This document shows positions 1-8,175 of a stretch of 64,000 bases of DNA, in pieces. The translations under genes and the position numbers were made by a program. Every line of letters starts with the position of its first letter. Position 1 is the stretch's first letter. This stretch comes from a virus. The stretch lies in IMG/VR virus record IMGVR_UViG_3300020473_001965, positions 62,001-126,000 of that record; one strand, 5' to 3'. The notes beneath the pieces are model-generated. The model worked only from the letters and a program-made list of their open reading frames with translations. It had not been told where the DNA came from and searched no databases.

Positions 1-300
1 ATACTTTAGAAGTGCATTGATTATGGCTTTCCCTGCGCCGCGGCGCAAACTCCACACTGTATATGGGATACAAATGCGGCCGTCGCTGAGTGTATATGAA
101 CTCAGCGTCATAATATCAACTGGTATGGCATGTGTTCTTGCAACACAGCAGAAAGCGACGTAGTCTCCGGAAAGATCTCTTAGACCAAAGACTTCTCGAC
201 CCGGGTACGTTTTAAAAGCTACTCCTAGCTCTGGTCTTACTGGATCACTATCACGCCATAGCTTGGGTGTATTGCTTACATTCTCAAGCACGTATTCCAT
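1..300 (-). CDS. 5' part of a GNAT-like protein, cut by the window edge
   Basis: An open frame starts at an ATG at 300 and reads without a stop to the left edge, giving the first 100 residues. Near the end it has SLRRGAGKAIINALL, which resembles the acyl-CoA-binding R/Q-x-x-G-x-G/A loop of GNAT N-acetyltransferases, preceded by alternating beta-like hydrophobic stretches as expected for that fold. The start follows the stop of the upstream GDLV gene almost directly. The GNAT assignment rests on one motif; the substrate is unknown and the rest of the gene is outside the window. Confidence 0.6.
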   Translation of the reverse strand, partial: MEYVLENVSNTPKLWRDSDPVRPELGVAFKTYPGREVFGLRDLSGDYVAFCCVARTHAIPVDIMTLSSYTLSDGRICIPYTVWSLRRGAGKAIINALLKY

Positions 301-301
301 A

Positions 302-502
302 TCAAAACTCGCTTAACTTCAGTGGTTCAAGTCTATCTAGCTGTGTCCACGAAACTCCTGAATGCCATAACACCTTGGCCACTCGGACCATCACTGATGA
401 GTCGTCAGGGTGATGCATTTTAAAATCGAGCAGAACTCCGGCATTCCGGCCTCGTATGTCGACGTCATTTCTTTTTATTCGTACCAAGTCACCTATTTTC
501 AT
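302..502 (-). CDS. Small SH3/KOW-like 'GDLV' protein
   Basis: A 66-residue protein with the pattern that recurs about two dozen times in this window: an N-terminal GDLVRIK strand, a central AGVLLDF turn-strand and a later VLWHSGVSW strand, a layout that suggests a small SH3/KOW-like beta barrel. No catalytic residues are evident. It overlaps the upstream Smr gene by 14 bases, so translation of the two is probably coupled. Function unknown; nucleic-acid or protein binding would fit the fold but is inference. Confidence 0.8.
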   Translation of the reverse strand: MKIGDLVRIKRNDVDIRGRNAGVLLDFKMHHPDDSSVMVRVAKVLWHSGVSWTQLDRLEPLKLSEF

Positions 503-701
503 CTACAACTACTCTCCCAGGATTATCAATAGCATCTCTCATAGTCAGGCCGAAGTGCTCAGCAACAGCTAAAACTATTCTTTTCATTTGAGACGACTTT
601 CCAGTGATAACAATAAAAGGCACGTCGAAGTCATTACAGCACCTTGATATAATATCGGAAACATCTTTGTGTCTCACCCCATGAAGATCAACTGTTTTCA
701 T
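489..701 (-). CDS. Small Smr-domain protein
   Basis: A 70-residue protein consisting of little more than an Smr domain. It opens with VDLHGVRHKDVSDII, matching the DLHG-x(4-5)-A/V signature, and has VITGKSSQMKRIV where Smr domains have the TGxG-type loop, followed by the usual C-terminal strand (PGRVVV). Smr domains occur in MutS2 as nucleases and in stand-alone nucleic-acid-binding proteins. The loop reads TGKS rather than TGKG, so nuclease activity is uncertain. It lies between two GDLV genes and overlaps both, suggesting one translational unit. Confidence 0.8.
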   Translation of the reverse strand: MKTVDLHGVRHKDVSDIISRCCNDFDVPFIVITGKSSQMKRIVLAVAEHFGLTMRDAIDNPGRVVVDENR

Positions 702-873
702 CGATCACCACCCGGAGTCTAATTGACTGATCATGTGTGTAATGCCATTCGCCAGGGATTCCCTCCCAATCGACTACAACATAGTCCTTTGTTATCTTTA
801 TAACTCTTCCCGATGCCACGTTGTGCTTCCACATAGGAGACATCTCAACTCTATCACCTACCTTGAAATTCAT
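688..873 (-). CDS. Small SH3/KOW-like 'GDLV' family protein
   Basis: I place the start at the ATG at 873 (MNFKVGDRVEM), because the frame upstream lies within the neighbouring gene and the GDxV strand should be near the N-terminus. The 61-residue product has FKVGDRVEM, then SGRVIKI, then VVVDWEGIPGEWHY, the same three-strand order as its paralogues. It overlaps the end of the upstream gene by 20 bases and the Smr gene by 14. Function unknown. Confidence 0.75.
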   Translation of the reverse strand: MNFKVGDRVEMSPMWKHNVASGRVIKITKDYVVVDWEGIPGEWHYTHDQSIRLRVVIDENS

Positions 874-1441
874 CACTCTGCTCTGTTGTTCTGGACCACC
901 ATGGCGGAAGATCTCCCGATCTCCACTTAGCAAATCTTACCTTGTCCTTTAAATAATATTCTCTATAGCAGTCAACAGGATCATCACTTACCTTGTAATC
1001 TTCTAACATACAAATTGAGAACGGTGATAATCCTTTCGACTGTAATCGAGGCGGATGATTATTGTGTAGCCAACGATGCACCCTAGAAGACTTGTGGGTT
1101 TTGCCATATCGCTTTTCATACTCTTCACAAAGTGCTAATCCCAGCTTAGAGTGCCAGACATAATTGTCTAAGCTCTCTCTAGTCCAAACACTGCATGGGT
1201 GATTGATGTGTGTCATCTTCCACTCGGGCTGAAAAACGGTGGGAACTTCTTGATAAAGAAAAGCTTTTGCTTCTTTCTGCGTTCTAAAATCTTTTATATC
1301 CTTCTTAAGGTAGTCAAGCCAGCCCAACCAGTGCGCTGTACACAGCATCTGGCCTGACTCCAGAATCATCTTCAAGACGTGCTTGTCACAGTGGTAACTA
1401 GCTGCAATTTCTGGGTCGTTGTCAAGAATAAAGATGTTCAT
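854..1441 (-). CDS. Conserved phage protein of the 'CDKHVxKMxLE' family
   Basis: A 195-residue protein starting at the ATG at 1441, which overlaps the upstream stop as ATGA. Recognisable blocks are MNIFILDNDPEIAASYHCDK at the N-terminus, HVLKMILESGQMLCTAHW, then HPCSVWTRESLDNYVW, EYEKRYGKTHKS and a C-terminal FAKWRSGDLPPWW. This set occurs widely in phage genomes; some annotations call it a pyrimidine-dimer DNA glycosylase, but I see no independent support here. The invariant His, Cys, Asp, Lys and Glu suggest an enzyme. Function unproven. Confidence 0.85.
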   Translation of the reverse strand: MNIFILDNDPEIAASYHCDKHVLKMILESGQMLCTAHWLGWLDYLKKDIKDFRTQKEAKAFLYQEVPTVFQPEWKMTHINHPCSVWTRESLDNYVWHSKLGLALCEEYEKRYGKTHKSSRVHRWLHNNHPPRLQSKGLSPFSICMLEDYKVSDDPVDCYREYYLKDKVRFAKWRSGDLPPWWSRTTEQSDEFQGR

Positions 1442-1644
1442 ATTGTTTCTTTTCTCTCTGTCACTATTCTTAGTGTGCTGCAATCAACCCACTGAATTTT
1501 GCCATCCCAAAGCAGTATTTCAGCAGATCGGGTAGTGGCGCCAGTTCGAGACAACCTCAAAACGACGCCAAGATCAACATCAAACTTTTCTCGCACATCA
1601 TCTTTAGCTGAGTACCATTTGACGAGATCACCCTTTCTGATCAT
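1438..1644 (-). CDS. Small SH3/KOW-like 'GDLV' protein
   Basis: A 68-residue member of the GDLV set: RKGDLVKWYSA, then LGVVLRL, then ILLWDGKIQWVD. A ribosome site AAGG lies eight bases before the ATG and overlaps the stop codon of the gene upstream. Its own stop overlaps the next ATG (ATGA), so it is coupled to the CDKHV-family gene. No enzyme motif. Function unknown. Confidence 0.85.
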   Translation of the reverse strand: MIRKGDLVKWYSAKDDVREKFDVDLGVVLRLSRTGATTRSAEILLWDGKIQWVDCSTLRIVTERKETI

Positions 1645-1653
1645 TGGAGTACC

Positions 1654-2256
1654 TTACTTTAGTTTTAGAGTTGCAACTTCAGTGTCTAGCTCGATTGAAA
1701 AGTTTCCAAAGTTATACGAGGTTTCAAGCAACGCTGCAGCCGTAGTTTCAAGATCGAGCGTGATTGAATAATTGCCTCGCTTAAAATCATATTGTTGCAA
1801 CGAAGTGTCTAGGCCAAACTCATAGTAATCATAGGTTACTGCCTCTGAAATATCGTCTGGGACGAACGTCATTTGAGAAACAACTTCATCCCATACTTCA
1901 TCTTCGTCAAAGTTGTCATCTTCTGGGCTTGTTAGATTGAGGTGCTTTGTTGCTTCGCTGAAGTCGTATTCATTACCTTCATCATCAATAAAGTAACCTT
2001 CTCGTTCAACGTAGTCTGACTCAGAGATTGCTTCGCTTATCTTCCCACCCAGCATATTTTTGTCAACACCTGTGGTCAAAAATTCGATAAACATGTCAGA
2101 AATACCAGAAGAATAAAACACATCTTCTTGATAGTCATCTGTGTAATGAGCGACATCTTCGGAGTACTCGTATGATAGAGTCACCGGAGTGTCTGGATTG
2201 ATTCCCAAGGCTCCTGTCTTGATAAGTTCACGTAACGTTGTAATGCTATTGCCCAC
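1654..2256 (-). CDS. Acidic protein of unknown function, GTG start
   Basis: I choose the GTG at 2256 because a perfect GGAGG ends five bases upstream. The frame stays open to an ATG at 2340, but that codon has no ribosome site and lies inside the end of the upstream gene, so the longer 228-residue form is less likely. The 200-residue product is rich in Asp, Glu and Tyr and ends in alternating beta-type segments (ITLDLETT, FSIELDTEVATLKL). I recognise no family. It could be a structural or inhibitor-type protein, but nothing shows this. Confidence 0.7.
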   Translation of the reverse strand: MGNSITTLRELIKTGALGINPDTPVTLSYEYSEDVAHYTDDYQEDVFYSSGISDMFIEFLTTGVDKNMLGGKISEAISESDYVEREGYFIDDEGNEYDFSEATKHLNLTSPEDDNFDEDEVWDEVVSQMTFVPDDISEAVTYDYYEFGLDTSLQQYDFKRGNYSITLDLETTAAALLETSYNFGNFSIELDTEVATLKLK

Positions 2257-2317
2257 TATTACCTCCCATTTATTAATAGATGTAAGCTCTACATTGTATT
2301 CAATAGGATTGAAATGT

Positions 2318-2527
2318 TCAATGAATCTTAGAAAGAACATCTACATAAGACTTATGAAATGTCAAGAAAGCACCGTTGGAAAACAATACAGTAATTCTGT
2401 CGCGGCGGCGGCCGCTTATTTCCACGACTAGCCCGTCTCTTCTATTTTCTGGCATCATGGGATCATGCGTACCGTCTTTGATCTGGACATATGCTCCCGG
2501 CTCTAGACGCTTTTTCTTAATTGACAC
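2318..2527 (-). CDS. Small SH3/KOW-like 'GDLV' family protein, GTG start
   Basis: A 69-residue protein starting at a GTG directly after the stop of the phosphomannomutase gene. It follows the family plan with PGAYVQIKDG in place of GDLV, then DGLVVEISG and ITVLFSNGAFLTF. Termination-reinitiation from the upstream enzyme gene is the likely mode of translation, as for several paralogues. Function unknown. Confidence 0.75.
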   Translation of the reverse strand: MSIKKKRLEPGAYVQIKDGTHDPMMPENRRDGLVVEISGRRRDRITVLFSNGAFLTFHKSYVDVLSKIH

Positions 2528-3325
2528 TTAGGACACTTCTGATGGTAATCTACTAATTATGTCTTCTATTATCTCGCATGTATTTTCAGGGGATTTCGTA
2601 GCAAATGCACGGCCGTGTCCGCCAAGCGTCTCATAGATGGTATTGTCGTTGCCGCCTGGCATACACTTATCTCCAACAAACCAGCATCGATAATCTTTAA
2701 AGTGATTTAGCGCATACGTTTTGTCCCAACCCGTCGGATAAATATCAATACTTGTTGATCCCCCAAGTGCAGCAGTCACGCTAACACCAGCGTGCTTGAT
2801 CTCCTTAAAGATCTCTTCTAAATAACGCTCTCTTATGCTCTGTTCAGTATCTGCTTTGATCCAGGCTTCCCTTTCTTGCTGATTTGCTAGCCTGCCTACA
2901 GGACACCAATTAAGCATAGATTCTCTATAGTGGAAGAAAGTTCCAGTAAGGGGCAAATTGTTTTGACACGATATGACAATCTGGTGGGCCAACAGTGAAG
3001 TCAAAAGACTGTTGTATGCATCTTGGCCGATTTCTTCTCTCATGTCTCGAGAATGTTTAAGCTGCCACTTTCTATTCTTGACTGCATACTGATACAGCTT
3101 TGTCCCATTGCAAGGCATCAAGCTTATTCTAGACGGAGGGACTGATCCTATCTCGTACCATATCTCTCGGCACTGCTCAAATAAATAATCATAGTCACTA
3201 CCCGTCACTATTCCTACTTCACAGTGCTCAGATAACTTTCGAAGAATGCTTATGATATCTCGGCCGACTTTTTGTCGAGGCTCAGTCAGTGTCCCGTCCA
3301 TATCAAACAGGACTATATCTTTCAC
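2528..3325 (-). CDS. Eukaryote-type phosphomannomutase (HAD superfamily)
   Basis: This 265-residue protein resembles human PMM1/PMM2 and plant PMM rather than the bacterial ManB/AlgC type. Motif I is VLFDMDGTLTEPRQKV (nucleophile Asp8, acid Asp10). Then come VGIVTGSDYDYLFEQ, MPCNGTKLY, RESMLNWCPVGR (the cap-domain N-P-GR block that binds the sugar phosphate), STSIDIYPTGWDKTYAL and FVGDKCMPGGNDN (motif IV). It should interconvert mannose-6-phosphate and mannose-1-phosphate toward GDP-mannose. Its length matches the family. The start overlaps the upstream stop as ATGA. The role in infection is unknown; glycan synthesis is one possibility. Confidence 0.92.
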   Translation of the reverse strand: MKDIVLFDMDGTLTEPRQKVGRDIISILRKLSEHCEVGIVTGSDYDYLFEQCREIWYEIGSVPPSRISLMPCNGTKLYQYAVKNRKWQLKHSRDMREEIGQDAYNSLLTSLLAHQIVISCQNNLPLTGTFFHYRESMLNWCPVGRLANQQEREAWIKADTEQSIRERYLEEIFKEIKHAGVSVTAALGGSTSIDIYPTGWDKTYALNHFKDYRCWFVGDKCMPGGNDNTIYETLGGHGRAFATKSPENTCEIIEDIISRLPSEVS

Positions 3326-3567
3326 TGTTCTTCCGGGCTTGGCTCATTAGTTATTTGAAAAGTTCTCTCCAAGAGCGCAAGCTTACCATCAGCATCTGAA
3401 ACTCTAGACAGCAGTTTGTCGCATGTGTCAAGAATGCTGCTGTGATCTCCCGTACCCGTAGGGTTTCTTAAGAAAACCATTAACTCTGCGAGTGCTCCCG
3501 CTCTGTCTGCTTCTAGGCGTGCTTTGAGAGCACCCACCATTTGAATGGTAACTCTTTCTTCAATCAT
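3322..3567 (-). CDS. Small helical protein, unknown
   Basis: An 81-residue protein starting at ATG 3567, chosen because GGAGG sits six bases upstream; a TTG twelve bases earlier is less likely. The sequence is mostly predicted helix (MVGALKARLEADRAGALAEL, then ILDTCDKLLSRV). Its stop overlaps the phosphomannomutase start as ATGA. No family recognised. Confidence 0.75.
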   Translation of the reverse strand: MIEERVTIQMVGALKARLEADRAGALAELMVFLRNPTGTGDHSSILDTCDKLLSRVSDADGKLALLERTFQITNEPSPEEQ

Positions 3568-3615
3568 TTCTACCTCCAATGATATTAGAAAGTTTACTCA
3601 ATCTTTGCTATTTGT

Positions 3616-6600
3616 TTAACTATTTTTGAGAAGGTCTTGAATCATTTCTCTCACAACCGATTCATCTCTACGATCCGGGTCGTTGCTTCCCTGGAAGTCT
3701 AGGCTCATTTGTCTGTCTAGGTCGATTGTAACTCTGTCATTAGCTTGCTGTAATTCTACCGCTGTTCTACCCAGGGCCCAGCCAATTGTGAATATTCCTG
3801 CCCTGATATGCGTCAAGCCCTGAGATTTGCCTCGATCTTTTCCGTATCTTGCTGCAAGAACAGGACGGAATTCATCATCTTCAGGAACGTCGCCCTTTAC
3901 TTTAATCTGTCCAGAACCCTTTAGAGAAAACGAGTATACTGGCTGAATACCACTGAACATATCTACCTGGGCTTGATTAGATTCTTTGGATAGTTGTATC
4001 ACACCCTTTGTGGCAATACAAAGGTCGCAGCTTTCTGGGCTTGATTCACTATCACTTAAAGCTGGCCCATAAATTGCGCGTGCTTTTAAGCTGTCATCGT
4101 TAATCTCTCTATAGACTGCAGTTGTCAGCCTTCCTTCGGCAGTGTAGTCTATCAGATCCTGAATAAAAGACTGAATCTCAGGATGCGTATCTAGACCGGA
4201 TCTACTAGAAATTCCTGACCATTGTTGTTGCTCTGATCCTTTGCTTGCATACTTTAGAGATATAAATGCTACCTGATTTCCTTCATAGTCTACCAACGCA
4301 GCATCGGCTTTTGGTGTCTTTGGTATTGACACACAAGAAACAACCCCGCGGACTGTCTTGTCCCGCCCTAAGTACAGAGAGATTCCCTTGGTAGGGTCGT
4401 AGTCATCATCATTCGACTCATCGCTTATTGCTTTCTGAATTGCTGCATTAATCTGATCAATTTGTATATCTTCTTTTTCGGTACCTGAATCACTATCTTT
4501 GCCCGTAACAATACTCTTGCTTATCCGCGAGAGGGGTGTTCCCGAATCTTGAAATATTTTAACTAGTTCCTTGTATTCATCAGACGCTACAGGATCCTCA
4601 AGGTCAGACATCTTCTCACAGAGGCTTGATGCTTTCGTTCTTTGAGCGGGTGTCATATCAAGCAGTACTTCTCCACCGTCTTTGATTAATCTTACTTTTA
4701 ACTCTGGGTTCTGCAACATCTCAGCGAACTTCTTTAAATACTTTGGTCGCTTTGCAATTCCCCCTCTTCCTGATGCCCTTGTTTCTGAAAGCATTTTCTT
4801 TTTCCTCGTAGTTATTTCTTTAATAATTGTCTTCAATAAGAGTTTGGCTGACTCTGTCAGAGTTAGCCCAACATCTTGGAGATTTTGTGCTATCATTGCC
4901 CACAGCCACGTCTTTCCTTCTCTTTCATCTTCTACTTCATCTTCTGGAACGTATTCCTTGTAAGTCTGCCAGTTTGAATTAACCCAGCGAAGTATTTCAT
5001 TCCTAGAAACGGGCGGTAAGTCTACACCCTTTTGAACAACAATATTGCTGTCTCTCATAAACTTTTGAATCACTTCGTCTCTAGCGGAAGGAGTCGTACT
5101 AAAATGAGTTGTACTTGGATGTGCAGGCTCTTGAGAGAGTTGACGCTTTACATCAGCTGCAGCAAAAGCTGTAGCTGCTCCATCACTGGAAAAGATGTCT
5201 ATCTCTCTTGTGAGGTCTTTACTATCTTTCCCTAGAAATACCTGGGGTGGTCTATTTCCATCAAAATGCCTAAACTTTACGTATGCTATTTCTTTACCTT
5301 CAAGTGCTTCAGTACCTTGAAGACTGTAGTACACTGAAGGGTTCACGTCATTTCGCAAAGGTAGTTCTACCACTTTCATCTCAGGGATCCCGGGATATAC
5401 TACCGATTCTATTGAGACTAGCTGGCTCACTGAGTTTGCATCGGCACGAGCAGCTTTCGACCACGGTACAGTAAATTTTATATACGCAGTCTTTCTATCG
5501 TTTTCTTCTGCACCCAGCTCTACACCAAAGAGTTTTCTGGTAGCATCTGTTACTATTGCATCAACATATCCCATCTCATCCAGTAGCTTCATAAATTCAT
5601 CGTGATTGTCTCTAAACATTTGGAAGTAAGCTTGTTGAGCCTCTTGAGCTTGAGGATCTTTTCCCGGTGTCTTCATGTTGCCAAAGCCACTCTCCATGTA
5701 GTGTGTGTAAACTACACTAGTCTTCCCAGTCTCAAGCAAATGAGGTGCACCCTTCGGTGTCACTCTAAGGTATGAAGATCCTTGTCCTAAGTCTTTTGGT
5801 GAGACGCCAGATCTGAACTCTACACCGTAGCCTGTCCTTGCTGGATTCTTCGGATGCGGATCTGGCACGTGAACGTGTGGCCCACCTATCTTTGAACGCT
5901 CCCACAGATTGATAAACCTCTGATCAGTGATATCTACGCCGAGGTTTGACATTTCTCGGCTTAGCTCAAAAACAGGAACTTCGAATTCAGGTACACCTTT
6001 CTTGCCAAGCACCGGTTGACCAGATGAGTCTGTCTTAAATGTCAAGGTGGTTGTCCCTAATGTAATATTTGATGAAGCCTCTGGAGAAGTTGTAATAAAC
6101 GTTTTAGTCTTACCACCTGATGTTTGAACATCGACGATTTTGTCACGATATTTCTTGTCAGCTGTCTCTTCATTCAAGATGTGTTTCTCAACAAAGCGCT
6201 CGATTGCTCGATAGTAAATGTCTGTGGATATGTAGCCTGATAGATATTGGCCCTTTGCCAGTTTTCCTCTTCCCAAGCCCCCCACTCTATGATCATCATT
6301 TAACTTTACGTGAATGTCTACATTGGTCAGTTCAACGTCTACCTCATCATTGCCAGGCTTGGGTTCTGAGCCTGTACCTGGCAACAACTCTACTTCTCCA
6401 AAATTTGCAATAGCTTCTGAAGCCAGGGACTTCATAGCGCTCACAATGTTTTTTAGCTTTAATAAATTCGCAGCTGTGTCACCAGACTCACCCTCAGTAC
6501 TGACAGCGCTTTCAGCTCTTTCAAAAGCAGCGCTATATCTTCGATCTTTCTTGCACTCTTCCCATTCACCTTCCGTTAAATCTCCCGGGGATTTCGCTGC

Positions 6601-6765
6601 AAAGTAAACAGCCCACTCAGCGATAAAAGACGCGTGGCCATTCGCTGAGCCGGTAAATGGACTCCCTGAAACAGAAGAACCCAAGCCCGCTAAAGGCTTG
6701 GGTGACTCCGAAAGAATTGATTGTATTCTTTCTCGCAACGTTTTTTCATGATTACGTGACAACAT
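3616..6765 (-). CDS. Large putative virion protein with leader-like N-terminus and nuclease-like region
   Basis: The longest gene here, 1049 residues. The N-terminus LRERIQSILSE resembles the leader of the head-protein clusters and carries an LSE site. Around residues 142-156 it has VDVELTNVDIHVKLN. Near residues 818-837 is DAALVDYEGNQVAFISLK followed by QQWSGISSRSG, which looks like the D-x(n)-xxK arrangement of PD-(D/E)XK-type nucleases, though the middle acidic residue is replaced by Ser. A C-terminal beta-rich part ends in a short helix. A promoter-like motif lies 19 bases upstream. I infer an internal virion protein possibly delivered with the DNA; the nuclease call is tentative. Confidence 0.85.
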   Translation of the reverse strand: MLSRNHEKTLRERIQSILSESPKPLAGLGSSVSGSPFTGSANGHASFIAEWAVYFAAKSPGDLTEGEWEECKKDRRYSAAFERAESAVSTEGESGDTAANLLKLKNIVSAMKSLASEAIANFGEVELLPGTGSEPKPGNDEVDVELTNVDIHVKLNDDHRVGGLGRGKLAKGQYLSGYISTDIYYRAIERFVEKHILNEETADKKYRDKIVDVQTSGGKTKTFITTSPEASSNITLGTTTLTFKTDSSGQPVLGKKGVPEFEVPVFELSREMSNLGVDITDQRFINLWERSKIGGPHVHVPDPHPKNPARTGYGVEFRSGVSPKDLGQGSSYLRVTPKGAPHLLETGKTSVVYTHYMESGFGNMKTPGKDPQAQEAQQAYFQMFRDNHDEFMKLLDEMGYVDAIVTDATRKLFGVELGAEENDRKTAYIKFTVPWSKAARADANSVSQLVSIESVVYPGIPEMKVVELPLRNDVNPSVYYSLQGTEALEGKEIAYVKFRHFDGNRPPQVFLGKDSKDLTREIDIFSSDGAATAFAAADVKRQLSQEPAHPSTTHFSTTPSARDEVIQKFMRDSNIVVQKGVDLPPVSRNEILRWVNSNWQTYKEYVPEDEVEDEREGKTWLWAMIAQNLQDVGLTLTESAKLLLKTIIKEITTRKKKMLSETRASGRGGIAKRPKYLKKFAEMLQNPELKVRLIKDGGEVLLDMTPAQRTKASSLCEKMSDLEDPVASDEYKELVKIFQDSGTPLSRISKSIVTGKDSDSGTEKEDIQIDQINAAIQKAISDESNDDDYDPTKGISLYLGRDKTVRGVVSCVSIPKTPKADAALVDYEGNQVAFISLKYASKGSEQQQWSGISSRSGLDTHPEIQSFIQDLIDYTAEGRLTTAVYREINDDSLKARAIYGPALSDSESSPESCDLCIATKGVIQLSKESNQAQVDMFSGIQPVYSFSLKGSGQIKVKGDVPEDDEFRPVLAARYGKDRGKSQGLTHIRAGIFTIGWALGRTAVELQQANDRVTIDLDRQMSLDFQGSNDPDRRDESVVREMIQDLLKNS

Positions 6766-6783
6766 ATCTACCCGATTATAAAC

Positions 6784-6796
6784 ATAAATATCACGA
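6784..6796 (-). promoter_or_regulatory. Candidate late promoter motif (TCGTGATATTTAT)
   Basis: Minus-strand TCGTGATATTTAT, 18 bases before the ATG of the 1049-residue gene. Similar GCGTnATATTTAT motifs precede other structural-type genes at 19089, 43863, 46943 and 55776. A second element, GTTTATAAT, follows immediately (6775-6783). Inferred from recurrence only. Confidence 0.4.
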
Positions 6797-6806
6797 TCGT
6801 ATTAAA

Positions 6807-6986
6807 TTAGCTGCTAGAAAAGAGAGAACATAGCTTTTTAAATTCGGAAGGCGTGCAGTTGACAACCTTATTGCCGTTCTTATTTAGCTGATAAAAAGTA
6901 TGGCCGGCGATTTTCGTTACAGACACGTCGAACGTATGTGTCTTGTTGTAACCCTTTACTTTTACAGACGCTAGTGTTTCAGTCAT
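6807..6986 (-). CDS. Small protein, 59 residues, unknown
   Basis: A short gene starting at ATG 6986, one base after the stop of the upstream gene. It encodes alternating strands SVKVKGYNKTHTFDVSVTK and HTFYQLNKNGNKVV, then a helix ending in SSS. The compact mixed alpha/beta pattern, operon position and adjacent stop and start support a real gene. No family recognised. Confidence 0.65.
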   Translation of the reverse strand: MTETLASVKVKGYNKTHTFDVSVTKIAGHTFYQLNKNGNKVVNCTPSEFKKLCSLFSSS

Positions 6987-6987
6987 C

Positions 6988-7176
6988 TTAGATCCCGGGC
7001 ATGAGGCTTCGACTCATCTGAACCTCGTGCGGCTTGCTACTTTTGGCTCTTCGATCTTCAAGGACTTTCTGTGCTCGTGCGTCTGATTCTTTGGCCGATT
7101 CGTTATCTTCGCTGACAACGTACTCGAGATTTAGTTTTACACCATTTCTCTCTTGATAAATTTTGTAGATATACAT
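6988..7176 (-). CDS. Small protein, unknown
   Basis: A 62-residue protein starting at ATG 7176 (MYIYKIYQERNGVKLNLEY) with GGGAGG six bases upstream; the ATG overlaps the previous stop as TAATG. An N-terminal beta hairpin is followed by a charged helix (KESDARAQKVLEDRRAK). No family recognised. Confidence 0.7.
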   Translation of the reverse strand: MYIYKIYQERNGVKLNLEYVVSEDNESAKESDARAQKVLEDRRAKSSKPHEVQMSRSLMPGI

Positions 7177-7409
7177 TATTCTCCTCCCTTGCATTTTGGA
7201 CATGTTAACTTTACATTAGAATCCTGATCAATCTCGACATGCCAGTCAAGTTGTGATGTATCTTCGTCAGGTTCTGTAGTTTTCCCACAACTCCCGCAAT
7301 GATCAGGCATTTTGTCAATTGCGTGCTGCAATTTCTTAAGTCGCTTCTTTGCTGCTTTCTTTTCAGCAAGCTGCTTCTTTCTCCTAATTGATCTCGACAT
7401 AGATCCCAT
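7176..7409 (-). CDS. Zinc-ribbon protein with basic N-terminal helix
   Basis: A 77-residue protein. The first 35 residues are a Lys/Arg-rich helix (RRKKQLAEKKAAKKRLKKL). The rest holds two metal-binding knuckles, CGSCGK and CPKCKG, about 30 residues apart, a four-Cys zinc ribbon. A nucleic-acid-binding or transcription accessory role would fit. The ATG overlaps the upstream stop as TAATG; a second ATG at 7400 is a possible alternative start. Confidence 0.75.
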   Translation of the reverse strand: MGSMSRSIRRKKQLAEKKAAKKRLKKLQHAIDKMPDHCGSCGKTTEPDEDTSQLDWHVEIDQDSNVKLTCPKCKGGE

Positions 7410-8167
7410 TAGATCTCAACCTCACAAATAAGTGACCACTGAGTGTCGTCACACGGTACATCGTTCCACTGGCCCAAGTCTGCATCATTTCGATTGATAT
7501 GACCGCAGAATTCTGCCCCTCCGTTTGGTTCTTCGGGCGCCCAATTGGTGTATTCAAACGGGATACCAGAGTCCCACTGGTTCGACCCTACGCTGCTGAT
7601 GTTTACCCATGGTCGCTCTGTGTCATCTTCTCCCGAATCCTGGAGCAGCAGGTTTATAGACGTTTGAATTGATTCATTGTAGATTCCTGCCAAAGAATCA
7701 TATCCACTGTCTACACAAAGATCGTAAGATTCAGACCACGTTAAATCAAAATCAGGGCAGAAAGCGTAGTAAACCCCCTCAAACGTATCTGCTTCGCAAT
7801 CAAGCGAATCACAGTCTTGATCGATGCCGTCACCATAAAAGTCTCCCGCAAATGGGTGGACTAGAACGTTTTCATCATCGCAGTCGCCGTCGTTAGGAGT
7901 GTATCCGTCCATGTCACAATCATCGTCCAGATTGCCGCAGGGTTCATCTTCGGGTGGGTCTTCAGTCTCTTCTTCTTCGGGTTCATCTTGAATGGGTGGA
8001 TCCAAAACTTCCGCTGTATTGATTGTAAACTCTGGGTTTTCGTCTTCTTCATCTACGACTACTACTTCTTCATCAGCGCCACCTGATGTGGGTGACTTTA
8101 CTTTCTCAAGCCCATAATCAGAGCAGCCAGTCATCACAAGCGTCAACGGAATATAAAAAGTCTTCAT
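7409..8167 (-). CDS. Lipoprotein with MopE-like metal-binding repeat and C-type lectin domain
   Basis: The protein starts with a lipoprotein signal (FYIPLTLVMTGC; mature Cys followed by SDYGL). A Glu/Asp-rich linker comes next, then a calcium-type repeat (DGYTPNDGDCDDE and GDGIDQDCD), as in MopE-like and thrombospondin type-3 motifs. The C-terminal ~120 residues form a C-type lectin-like domain with paired cysteines, the EPN triplet typical of mannose-type calcium sites, and a WND motif before the last Cys. It probably sits on the outer face of the host envelope. I use ATG 8167, five bases after GGAG; ATG 8170 is the alternative. Confidence 0.88.
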   Translation of the reverse strand: MKTFYIPLTLVMTGCSDYGLEKVKSPTSGGADEEVVVVDEEDENPEFTINTAEVLDPPIQDEPEEEETEDPPEDEPCGNLDDDCDMDGYTPNDGDCDDENVLVHPFAGDFYGDGIDQDCDSLDCEADTFEGVYYAFCPDFDLTWSESYDLCVDSGYDSLAGIYNESIQTSINLLLQDSGEDDTERPWVNISSVGSNQWDSGIPFEYTNWAPEEPNGGAEFCGHINRNDADLGQWNDVPCDDTQWSLICEVEI

Positions 8168-8175
8168 CATCTCTC

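Noticed and set aside
854-1441. Annotation as pyrimidine-dimer DNA glycosylase
   Set aside because: Some phage entries carry that name, but I see no T4 DenV-like signature, so the family is left without a function.
6679-6703. 9-bp inverted repeat ACCCAAGCC/GGCTTGGGT
   Set aside because: It lies within the coding start of the 1049-residue gene and has no T-run; probably chance from Pro-Lys-Pro/Leu-Gly codons.
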